Part shown: one piece after another, positions 57,900 to 64,000 of the stretch
How the letters are laid out: every line of letters begins with the position of its first letter
Numbering within the stretch: position 1 is the stretch's first letter
Assembly: GCF_030407815.1 (NCBI RefSeq)
Contig: NZ_JASDCS010000008.1
Span: forward strand, 165,419-229,418
DNA from: Psychrobacter sp. APC 3281
Lineage (GTDB): Bacteria; Pseudomonadota; Gammaproteobacteria; Pseudomonadales; Moraxellaceae
Reading direction: 5' to 3'
DNA length: 64,000 nt
Program-made: the position numbers and the translations under genes
Notes under the pieces: generated by a model
Database searches by the model: none
What the model was told of the DNA's origin: nothing
Seen by the model: the letters and a program-made list of their open reading frames with translations, nothing else

Positions 57900-58691
57900 A
57901 TGTTACCAACTCTAAGCTCCCCGACTAAAAAACCTTATCACTCATTGCTAGTAGGCGCATCAATGGGTCTAATGGCATTAACGTTTAGTCAAACGGCTGC
58001 TGCTATCACAACCAAAAACGTGACCTATACGGTCGATGATAAAGCATACGAAGGCTATTACGCCAAGGCAGATAAGCCAAATGCACCTTTTATCTTATTG
58101 ATTCATGATTGGGATGGTCTAACTGACTATGAGCGCAAACGTGCTGACATGTTAGCGGCTGAAGGCTACAACGTATTGGCAGCCGATATGTTTGGACAAG
58201 GCATTCGCCCTACTTCTATCGAAGAAAACAAACGCCTAACTGGGGAGCTATATGATGACCGTAATAAAATGCGCCGCATATTGGCAGGGGCATTAACGGC
58301 TGGACAACTACAAGGCAATGATGTGCGTAAAGGCACGACTATGGGCTATTGTTTTGGCGGTACGGTAGCATTAGAGCTAGCACGCTCAGGCTTTGAGCAA
58401 AAAGCCTTTGTACCCTTCCACGGTGCCTTCGATATTCCAACCGGTCAAAGCTATGACAAAACTACGGGAGAAATCCTAGTATTCCACGGCTCTGCTGACC
58501 AATCTGTCTCGCTAGAGAGCTTTGCGACTTTGGGCAAGACCTTAGAAGCAGCCAAGATACCTCACGAGATGGTTACCTATAGCGGCGCGCCACATGCCTT
58601 TAGCGTATTTGGCAGCGATAGATATGATGCTCGCGCCGATGAGCGCTCTTGGAAACGCTACTTGGATTTTTTATCAGAAGAATATAAATAG
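57900..58691 (+). CDS. Exported dienelactone hydrolase-family protein
   Basis: This is a 263-residue alpha/beta hydrolase with an N-terminal signal peptide (hydrophobic SLLVGASMGLMALTF, cleavage after TAAA near residue 36). The nucleophile elbow is GYCFGGTVALELA with Cys, as in dienelactone hydrolases. The Asp is in FHGSADQSVS and the His in GAPHAFSVFG, completing a Cys-Asp-His triad. LLIHDWDGLTDYERKRADML is typical of the family. Export to the periplasm suggests a role other than aromatic degradation, and no catabolic genes are near. The ATG follows a weak AAGG. A terminator follows. Confidence 0.88.
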   Translation: MLPTLSSPTKKPYHSLLVGASMGLMALTFSQTAAAITTKNVTYTVDDKAYEGYYAKADKPNAPFILLIHDWDGLTDYERKRADMLAAEGYNVLAADMFGQGIRPTSIEENKRLTGELYDDRNKMRRILAGALTAGQLQGNDVRKGTTMGYCFGGTVALELARSGFEQKAFVPFHGAFDIPTGQSYDKTTGEILVFHGSADQSVSLESFATLGKTLEAAKIPHEMVTYSGAPHAFSVFGSDRYDARADERSWKRYLDFLSEEYK

Positions 58692-58737
58692 TCTAACAGC
58701 ATGAAAAATAAGAAAGCCTAAATAAGTAAGCCCAAAT

Positions 58738-58787
58738 AAAAAGCCACTTCAATCGATCATCTTCTGATCTTAGTTGAGGTGGCTTTT
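58738..58787 (+). terminator. Terminator after the dienelactone hydrolase gene
   Basis: AAAAAGCCACTTCAA pairs with TTGAGGTGGCTTTT across about 21 bases, with one G-U pair. It also lies at the 3' end of the convergent DUF938 gene. Confidence 0.8.
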
Positions 58788-58808
58788 CTGTTCTAAGCAT
58801 TTGATGCT

Positions 58809-59498
58809 TTATATTTTTTGAAATACCAATAGCTGATTATTGGCAGGCATCGCATAAGTTTGAGAAAGTTGTAGATGATGAGCATTTGCTAGACTGATAA
58901 TATCTTCTTTATCGCGAATGCCGCTGTTAGGATTACCTGCTCTCAACATCGCATCAAATCGCTGATTACCCTCACTGGTATATTTGCCATCTTCGTTAAA
59001 TGGTCCATAGATAATCAGCTTACCGTCAACAGGTAGTGCCTCACCAGCCAATGCAAATAACCGCTCGACCAAAGCCCAGCTAATAATATGCAAGGTATTG
59101 GCGGTAAATATCACATCATAAGGTTTGGCTATATCACTGCTATTTAAATGACCACTATCTAAATGACTACTAACAGGTACTGAATCTTGAGCTAAATCAA
59201 ACGCTAATGGTGAATATAGATTGGGTGCAGAATACGCATTGTGCCAAGCAATGATATGACGATGATTACCAGTGACATCGCTAGTTTGCCACTGTATCTC
59301 AGGCAGATTAGGCGCAAAGTAAACACTATGCTGACCTGTTCCAGAGCCAATCTCTAATACATGATTACAGCCTTGTAGCTCCGTTTGAAGTACTTCTAGA
59401 ATAGGCTGCTTATTATTTTCACACGCTTGAGAAAACGGCAATGCAGAAATATCTACTTTATTATTTGGATTATCACTATCCAGATTATCGTCATGCAT
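58809..59498 (-). CDS. DUF938 family SAM-dependent methyltransferase
   Basis: This is a 229-residue class I methyltransferase-fold protein of the DUF938 family. VLEIGSGTGQHSVYFA near residue 50 is the SAM-binding motif, and FSQACENNKQPIL before it is the family N-terminal hallmark. A SAM-dependent reaction is likely but no substrate is known. The ATG at 59498 is chosen over that at 59504, because GGAGG ends directly before the latter and is correctly spaced (six bases) for the former. An Asp/Asn-rich N-terminus and a repeated HLDSGHLNSSD segment look like small expansions. Confidence 0.87.
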   Translation of the reverse strand: MHDDNLDSDNPNNKVDISALPFSQACENNKQPILEVLQTELQGCNHVLEIGSGTGQHSVYFAPNLPEIQWQTSDVTGNHRHIIAWHNAYSAPNLYSPLAFDLAQDSVPVSSHLDSGHLNSSDIAKPYDVIFTANTLHIISWALVERLFALAGEALPVDGKLIIYGPFNEDGKYTSEGNQRFDAMLRAGNPNSGIRDKEDIISLANAHHLQLSQTYAMPANNQLLVFQKI

Positions 59499-59596
59499 CA
59501 CCATCCTCCCAGACCGTTTGTTATGCTAAGCGCTGGTAGCAGTAGATTAACAAGCACTGTCTAAGACTAACCTAGTAGCCACCAACCAACTCACAA

Positions 59597-60061
59597 CTAG
59601 TAAATACCTGCCTCTACCCCAGCGGCAAGCGTCATAGCAAGCTCTTCTACTTGCTCAGCAAAGCTATCTTGCCAGTCGCCTTGTAGTATCAACGCCTCTT
59701 GAATCCACGACCAACGTAGCCCTGTCGTAATCGTTTTGAGCGCAAGCTTGGTACCTGTACCATCATGCCCTGCGCGTATATATACCGCAAATGACATGCC
59801 CTGCTTCTCTTCTAGCACGGGATAATAGCAACGATCAAAAAAGTCCTTGGTCAGCCCTGCCATATACGCTAGATTTTCAGTCGTACCTAGCAGTAACGCA
59901 TCAGCAGCCAATACATCCTCAGGCCGCGTATCCTGCGGTGATTTCAAAATGACGTTGATATCTATATCAGGATGATTAGCACCGTCATAAGCTGCCTGCG
60001 CCAATTTCTGAGTATTGGGCGATGGCGCATGAGCGACGATGAGTAACGTCTTAGTAGACAT
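59597..60061 (-). CDS. Flavodoxin-like NAD(P)H-dependent oxidoreductase
   Basis: This is a 154-residue flavodoxin-fold protein. KTLLIVAHAPSPNTQKLAQ is the FMN phosphate-binding region, LLLGTTENLAYMAG the second FMN loop and VYIRAGHDGTGTKLALKTI the third. It probably reduces a small molecule or quinone. The ATG at 60061 lies one base after the OsmC stop. An in-frame ATG at 60079 overlaps osmC and is possible. The two genes form an operon, with OsmC first. Confidence 0.8.
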   Translation of the reverse strand: MSTKTLLIVAHAPSPNTQKLAQAAYDGANHPDIDINVILKSPQDTRPEDVLAADALLLGTTENLAYMAGLTKDFFDRCYYPVLEEKQGMSFAVYIRAGHDGTGTKLALKTITTGLRWSWIQEALILQGDWQDSFAEQVEELAMTLAAGVEAGIY

Positions 60062-60062
60062 A

Positions 60063-60476
60063 TTAGGCTTCTGTGCCATTGTTAAATACTAGATTTTGAG
60101 TAATGGCAGGATCCAAGCTATTGCCTACTGGGCAGGTCAATGCGGTTTTATAAAATCGTTTTAAGGTGCTCTCATCTAATGCCTTAGAGAAATTGACCAC
60201 AACATGTATTTCACTCACACGTCTTGGTTTGGCAGCCATAACTTTGGTAACCTCTGCGGTCGTACCTGAGATATCGATATCCATCGCTTCGGCTTTGATA
60301 CCGATAATTGTTAAGATACAACTACCCAAACTGGTCGCTAGTAAATCAGTCGGTGAAAACGCTTCGCCCTTACCATGATTGTCTGTCGGCGCATCGGTAA
60401 TGATTTGATTATTAGACTGTAGATGAATAGCTTGGGTGCGTAAATTGCCTTGGTAGGTTACTTTTGAGGTGGTCAT
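60063..60476 (-). CDS. OsmC family peroxiredoxin-like protein
   Basis: This is a 137-residue OsmC/Ohr-family protein. The two redox cysteines are in LGSCILTIIGIKA and ALTCPVGNSLDP, so it probably reduces organic or lipid hydroperoxides. FSPTDLLATSLGSC is the classic OsmC helix. The frame begins at 60581, but the ATG at 60476 is chosen because AAGAGAA lies upstream and MTTSKVTYQGNLR is a normal OsmC start. It precedes the flavodoxin-like gene. Confidence 0.88.
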   Translation of the reverse strand: MTTSKVTYQGNLRTQAIHLQSNNQIITDAPTDNHGKGEAFSPTDLLATSLGSCILTIIGIKAEAMDIDISGTTAEVTKVMAAKPRRVSEIHVVVNFSKALDESTLKRFYKTALTCPVGNSLDPAITQNLVFNNGTEA

Positions 60477-60588
60477 GGGGTTCTCTTTTAAAATTGTTTT
60501 TTCTACAATATTCCGAATAGCTGCTAAATAGCAAATAAGTACTTTGGACTGCTTAATAAAGACTTCAGATTTCGGTCTCAAATACTTT

Positions 60589-61281
60589 TTAGATTAAAGG
60601 CTTGTATTTAACTTCCTGAGCTATAACATTTGTCATTTGATGCTTTGATTTTTTAATCAATCGTTGATGTCTTCTTTTAATATAGGAAACTCGATAATCT
60701 AACTTTGTTTCCCATTTATCAGTATTAATTGAAGGTTCTGGGTACTTTAGTCTAGCCACAATCGAAATAATCTGTATTTCAGATACCAGCCGTAGGTTAC
60801 TGTCTGCCAAACTAAGTATCCCTTCTGTTCCTTCACAGTCATGACCATAATAAGCAATAGCTAAATATGCTCTTGCAATATCAATTTTTTTCCTTTTTCT
60901 CACAAGCATTACTGCCAAAATTTGCTCTTTTAACTTCCTTGAAAGAGAGTAAGAGTAGTCTTCTGTTACAACACGAGCGAACTGCTGCTCGATGGTGCTA
61001 GCACCTTCTAACTGACGGCTAAAAAACCATTTGAAAATAGCTCGGATCATACCAACTTGATCAATCCCATAGTGAAAGTTTGACCTATGATCTTCTGCTG
61101 CTATAAGATAAGAAACGTAAAAATTAGGTATTTCGGAATACTTTTCATCAATTAGTTCAATGCATTCATTTAACTTATATTTCATTTGAAAAATATTAAA
61201 TACTAAGCATATATAACCTAAGATAATTACTGGAATAGTTATAATAAAGTAGATATACCTCAAAACGGTTCCTTCTGACAT
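60589..61281 (-). CDS. Stand-alone GT51 peptidoglycan glycosyltransferase-like protein
   Basis: This is a 230-residue protein with an N-terminal membrane anchor (YIYFIITIPVIILGYICLVF) and a glycosyltransferase family 51 domain like that of class A penicillin-binding proteins. Motif 1 is EDHRSNFHYG, with the catalytic Glu and the His kept but the Phe shifted. Motif 2 is GASTIEQQ (GGSTITQQ is usual) and motif 3 SRKLKEQILAV keeps the second Glu. There is no transpeptidase domain. The region is AT-rich relative to its neighbours. Its start overlaps the upstream gene by 22 bases, so the two are probably translated together. It resembles a monofunctional transglycosylase but is divergent, and the function is inferred. 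Confidence 0.72.
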   Translation of the reverse strand: MSEGTVLRYIYFIITIPVIILGYICLVFNIFQMKYKLNECIELIDEKYSEIPNFYVSYLIAAEDHRSNFHYGIDQVGMIRAIFKWFFSRQLEGASTIEQQFARVVTEDYSYSLSRKLKEQILAVMLVRKRKKIDIARAYLAIAYYGHDCEGTEGILSLADSNLRLVSEIQIISIVARLKYPEPSINTDKWETKLDYRVSYIKRRHQRLIKKSKHQMTNVIAQEVKYKPLI

Positions 61282-61754
61282 CTTACTGTACCATCTTGAT
61301 CTGCAACCATTGACTGAAATTTGCCTGTCATCTCTAATTTAGAGTTGACTATTAACTCATAAAAATTGGTAGATTCACGGCCATGTCCCTTTTCGACTGC
61401 ATGTAAGCAAACTTTATCTCTACTAAGATAGTTTTTCTCGAAATACCCTTCAAGTAGTGCTCTAGTTCTATGTATCCCGACATACTCCTGTTCACCATTC
61501 AAAGAGTTCTCGTAAATTTTTTCAGCACTACCTTTCAATATATTACCTTCACGCCAGATCATTATTACATATCTTAAAACCATATTATCGTAAGGACGAT
61601 ATGCGCTATTAATCGTCGTCACTTCTATATACCAGCGACCTGTAATATCTGGTATTGGAAAAATTTTTTCTTTAGTCACGAAGAAAAGGCAGGTTAAGCT
61701 TATACCTCCGACTATTGTAGCGAGTATATCGGCCAAAAAGCTGCTGAATTCCAT
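61260..61754 (-). CDS. Membrane-anchored beta-rich protein of unknown function
   Basis: This is a 164-residue protein. Residues about 7-27 are one hydrophobic segment (LADILATIVGGISLTCLFFV). The rest is a beta-rich domain beginning ITGRWYIEVTTI, with alternating hydrophobic residues suggesting a small beta-barrel or lipocalin-like sheet. I do not recognise the family. Its layout (membrane segment then beta-barrel) recalls the Cap15-type effectors of CBASS defence, but no cyclase gene is near. AAGGATCATAA precedes the ATG, so it is the first gene of the pair. It overlaps the GT51 gene by 22 bases. Confidence 0.6.
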   Translation of the reverse strand: MEFSSFLADILATIVGGISLTCLFFVTKEKIFPIPDITGRWYIEVTTINSAYRPYDNMVLRYVIMIWREGNILKGSAEKIYENSLNGEQEYVGIHRTRALLEGYFEKNYLSRDKVCLHAVEKGHGRESTNFYELIVNSKLEMTGKFQSMVADQDGTVRCQKEPF

Positions 61755-62238
61755 TTATGATCCTTTGTTACCTTATATTTATAGATATTATGGCACTGTT
61801 TTATACTCATAGGAAATATGGCATATAAAGAGCTTTAGATATTGCTATTTACCGCACACATAACGCCCTGACTCTATCAAATACAATAGTCAACTAATCT
61901 AAGAAAATTTTGTAGTGACATAAAGCTCAGAAAAAAATTGGTTACAAATATATAGATAAACCCCAAAAACCTATAACTGGCAATGTCTGAGATACTTTAT
62001 CGAAAAATATAACTGCACAGCGTAAATAGTTAAATAAAATTAGTGAAAAAAAGGAAACTCTGTTCAGATCAGAAATTTTTGACCTACCCTCTACACTGGC
62101 TAAGCGCTCCAGCCTGTCTACAGATTATGCTATTCTATATCGGATATATATAAGCATTTATTTAGTTTTAACGAATTTTTTAGTTATTGCTAATTAAATT
62201 ATAAATCCAGACTCAAATACTTTAAGTAGGCGTTCCAT
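61755..62238. other. AT-rich spacer before the nucleoside permease-family gene
   Basis: This 484-base region between divergent genes is very AT-rich. I see no gene, RNA or repeat in it, though it should hold promoters in both directions. Confidence 0.5.
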
Positions 62239-63264
62239 ATGTTTATAAAAAAACATTTTTTTCATTTATCTATTTTTACCATGATATTCATGTTTTGCAG
62301 TAATGCACAAGCTGAAACTCATCAAGATAAAATCCAAGTAAAGGTATTTATCGCAGCGATGTTTGAAATTGGTGAAAATAGTGGAGATAAAGCAGGCGAA
62401 TTTCAGCATTGGTATAATCAATATTTTACAGATAGTAAGCCTATAAAAGTAAAAGGTGCCCATAGCCCAGTTTATTGTAACTCAGAAGGTGTCTGTGGTT
62501 CGGTATTAGGGATGGGTAAAGTAGGGTCTTCAGCATCCATGCAAGCGATCACACTTTCTCCTAAATTTGACTTTAGCAAAAGCTACTTCGTTCTAAGCGG
62601 TGTCGCGGGAACCCCACCGAGTAAAGGCACAATAGGTGATGTGAGCTGGGCGTCTTGGCTCGTAGATTACGACTTAGGTCACCGCTGGAAAGCCGAAGAA
62701 GGTGAAAAAGGTGCACCTACGTTTACACCTCGCAAAGGCTATGAAGATATTCGCCGCTATCAACTTAACTCTGAACTACTAAAATGGAATCTACATTTAA
62801 GCCAGTCAGTTGCTTTAAAAGATTCAAAAGAAGCCAGCGCATATCGAATGAAATATCCTGATGCAGCAGCACGACGGAGCCCAGCTATCACCGTAGGTAC
62901 TCATATGACAGGAGATACTTTTTTTCATGGACCAGGGTTGTCAAAACAAGCGCAATATATAGCTGAATTATATAATGCAGATGATTACATTATCACTGAA
63001 ATGGAAGCCGCTGCAATAGCACAAGTACTTAACAGAACGGTAGGTATTGAACGCATCATGAGCTTACGTGGTGCAGTGAATTTTGATCAAGGTAATCCAA
63101 ATGAGACTACGCTTCAACATCTAGATCCAGCGCCAGGAGAAACAGCTGGTGGCTTTGCGGAAACAGTAGAAAATATCGTGCTAGTAGGTTCAAAGACTGT
63201 CGATCACATCGTTGATAACTGGGATGTCTGGGAAAAAGGTGTGCCAAAATTCAAAGAAGAATAA
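62239..63264 (+). CDS. Exported purine nucleoside permease (NUP) family protein
   Basis: This is a 341-residue protein with a signal peptide (FFHLSIFTMIFMFCSNAQA, cleavage near residue 25). The mature part matches the purine nucleoside permease family: VKVFIAAMFEIGE at its start, VLGMGKVGSSASMQAITLSP, FVLSGVAGTPPSKGTIGDVSWA, ITEMEAAAIAQVL and MSLRGAVNFDQG. This fold resembles nucleoside phosphorylases, so the name permease may not describe its activity. A periplasmic role in nucleoside binding or cleavage is an inference. It stands alone. Confidence 0.82.
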   Translation: MFIKKHFFHLSIFTMIFMFCSNAQAETHQDKIQVKVFIAAMFEIGENSGDKAGEFQHWYNQYFTDSKPIKVKGAHSPVYCNSEGVCGSVLGMGKVGSSASMQAITLSPKFDFSKSYFVLSGVAGTPPSKGTIGDVSWASWLVDYDLGHRWKAEEGEKGAPTFTPRKGYEDIRRYQLNSELLKWNLHLSQSVALKDSKEASAYRMKYPDAAARRSPAITVGTHMTGDTFFHGPGLSKQAQYIAELYNADDYIITEMEAAAIAQVLNRTVGIERIMSLRGAVNFDQGNPNETTLQHLDPAPGETAGGFAETVENIVLVGSKTVDHIVDNWDVWEKGVPKFKEE

Positions 63265-63324
63265 AAACTCTAAGGTAAATTTTGAGTAGCACAACAGACA
63301 GTTAATAGTTAGTAATCAGTAAAT

Positions 63325-63360
63325 AGTTTCTAGAATGGGTTTACGCTCATTCTAGAAACT
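63325..63360. repeat. Perfect 13-bp hairpin after the NUP gene
   Basis: AGTTTCTAGAATG (63325-63337) pairs with CATTCTAGAAACT (63348-63360) across a ten-base loop. No T run follows, so it may be a repeat element or a stabilising 3' hairpin rather than a terminator. Confidence 0.55.
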
Positions 63361-63906
63361 GCTATGGCCTATAGATTTACTACCAATATAGCTCTTCCAT
63401 TACAGCTACATTGGAAAATAATTAAGCCCTCGATCCGCTTACGCTCGTTAGATAGCATACGATTAAGTAAGCTACAAGATTCATCCTTGATATAGACCTC
63501 CATTCAATCTTTAGCGAGTTTCATTATTCTACTTAAGTTACTCAAAAGATGACAGTGCCACTCAGCTAAATAATAAAGATACCTTATTACTCGCAGTAAA
63601 AGGTGCTTCTTGTCCCAATATCAATGCCTAATACCTCACGACTCTCTCCTTTAGCATACTAAAAAAGTGGAAGCGGATATTGTGGTGTTGTTTATCGCTT
63701 ATAAACTCTACTGGCTAGGTATAATCTAGTACATTTGGTTAGATTGAACGGCATAGTCTTGCCTAATAATAGATATTTCTTTCGTCTTAAGGCACGGGTT
63801 TAGCTTTAAAATAGTATATATGCAATGAAAGCATTTATGATTTTGTAAGTAATAGAGTTCAAATATATGTTGTAGCATTGGCAAAATAATTTTTAATGTT
63901 AGCCAA

Positions 63907-63941
63907 AGAAAAGCCCCCTCCGCGTTAGCGGAGGGGGCTTT
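63907..63941 (-). terminator. Terminator of the rRNA operon
   Basis: AAGCCCCCTCCGC pairs with GCGGAGGGGGCTT across a four-base loop. On the minus strand it runs into TTTTC. It lies 15 bases after the 5S rRNA end. Confidence 0.92.
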
Positions 63942-63955
63942 ATCTAGAATAGAGA

Positions 63956-64000
63956 GCTGACGATGACCTACTCTCACATGGGCGAACCACACTACCATTG
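63956..64000 (-). rRNA. rrf: 5S ribosomal RNA, 3' end (partial)
   Basis: Read on the minus strand, the last 45 bases contain ATGGTAGTGTGG, CCATGTGAGAGTAGG and TCATCGTCAGC, the 3' part of a gammaproteobacterial 5S rRNA of the Acinetobacter type. The remaining 70 or so bases, and presumably the rest of the rRNA operon, lie beyond the window edge. Confidence 0.93.

Larger units (their letters stand above)
63265..63955. other. Gene-poor region between the NUP gene and the rRNA operon end
   Basis: This 691-base stretch holds a perfect 13-bp hairpin at 63325-63360 and the 5S terminator at 63907-63941. Short frames on the minus strand (for example 63369-63503, 44 residues) could be decayed coding sequence, but none is convincing. 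Confidence 0.45.

Noticed and set aside
63369..63503. 44-residue minus-strand frame in the 3' spacer
   Set aside because: It is short, lies among stop-rich sequence and has no family I know; it could be decayed coding DNA but cannot be supported.
63726..63998. 90-residue open frame on the minus strand at the right edge
   Set aside because: It runs through the 5S rRNA 3' end and its terminator, so it is not a gene.

Overview
The window is a chromosomal segment of a gammaproteobacterium of the family Moraxellaceae, most probably Psychrobacter. This rests on recalled protein similarity and gene order (fused nuoCD, dut-algC-argB, leuS-lptE-holA, ybeZ-ybeY), the moderate GC content, and the Acinetobacter-like 3' end of a 5S rRNA at the right edge. 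No database search was possible. I see no insertion sequence, prophage, integrase or CRISPR array.

Layout. 1-3.1 kb: nadA-nadB, the first two steps of de novo NAD synthesis. 3.2-8.9 kb: a lipid-related cluster resembling E. coli ynbABC. It has a CdsA-family cytidylyltransferase on the plus strand, facing a minus-strand operon of a YnbA-YnbC fusion, a patatin-fold protein with substituted catalytic residues, and a short-chain dehydrogenase. 9.1-12.8 kb: a LysO-type lysine exporter and two ubiquinone-pathway flavin hydroxylases. 13.4-19.7 kb: ybeZ-ybeY, an MscS channel, a TonB-like protein, an unknown conserved-looking protein and ferredoxin-NADP reductase. 19.9-36.2 kb: the complete 13-gene nuo operon (respiratory complex I) on the minus strand. 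37-44.2 kb: rep helicase, mgtE, dut, algC and argB. 44.3-53.5 kb: an ArsC/YffB-like protein, leuS-lptE-holA and macA-macB. 53.7-54.1 kb: two identical tRNA-Lys genes and a strong terminator. 54.1-60.5 kb: a metallo-beta-lactamase-fold hydrolase and a stress and redox group (KatE catalase, exported dienelactone hydrolase, DUF938 methyltransferase, flavodoxin-like protein, OsmC). 60.6-64 kb: an AT-rich accessory stretch with a two-gene unit (membrane-anchored beta-rich protein plus a stand-alone GT51 transglycosylase), an exported purine nucleoside permease-family protein, and the 3' end of a 5S rRNA gene with its terminator.

Most of the window is housekeeping. The best candidates for undescribed biology are the ynb-like lipid cluster, with its gene fusion and patatin-fold protein lacking the usual Ser-Asp dyad, and the GT51 two-gene unit. 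At finer scale there are short tandem duplications in several spacers, low-complexity insertions in several housekeeping proteins (MacB, HolA, NuoG, AlgC), and a pair of mutually exclusive hairpins between dut and algC.
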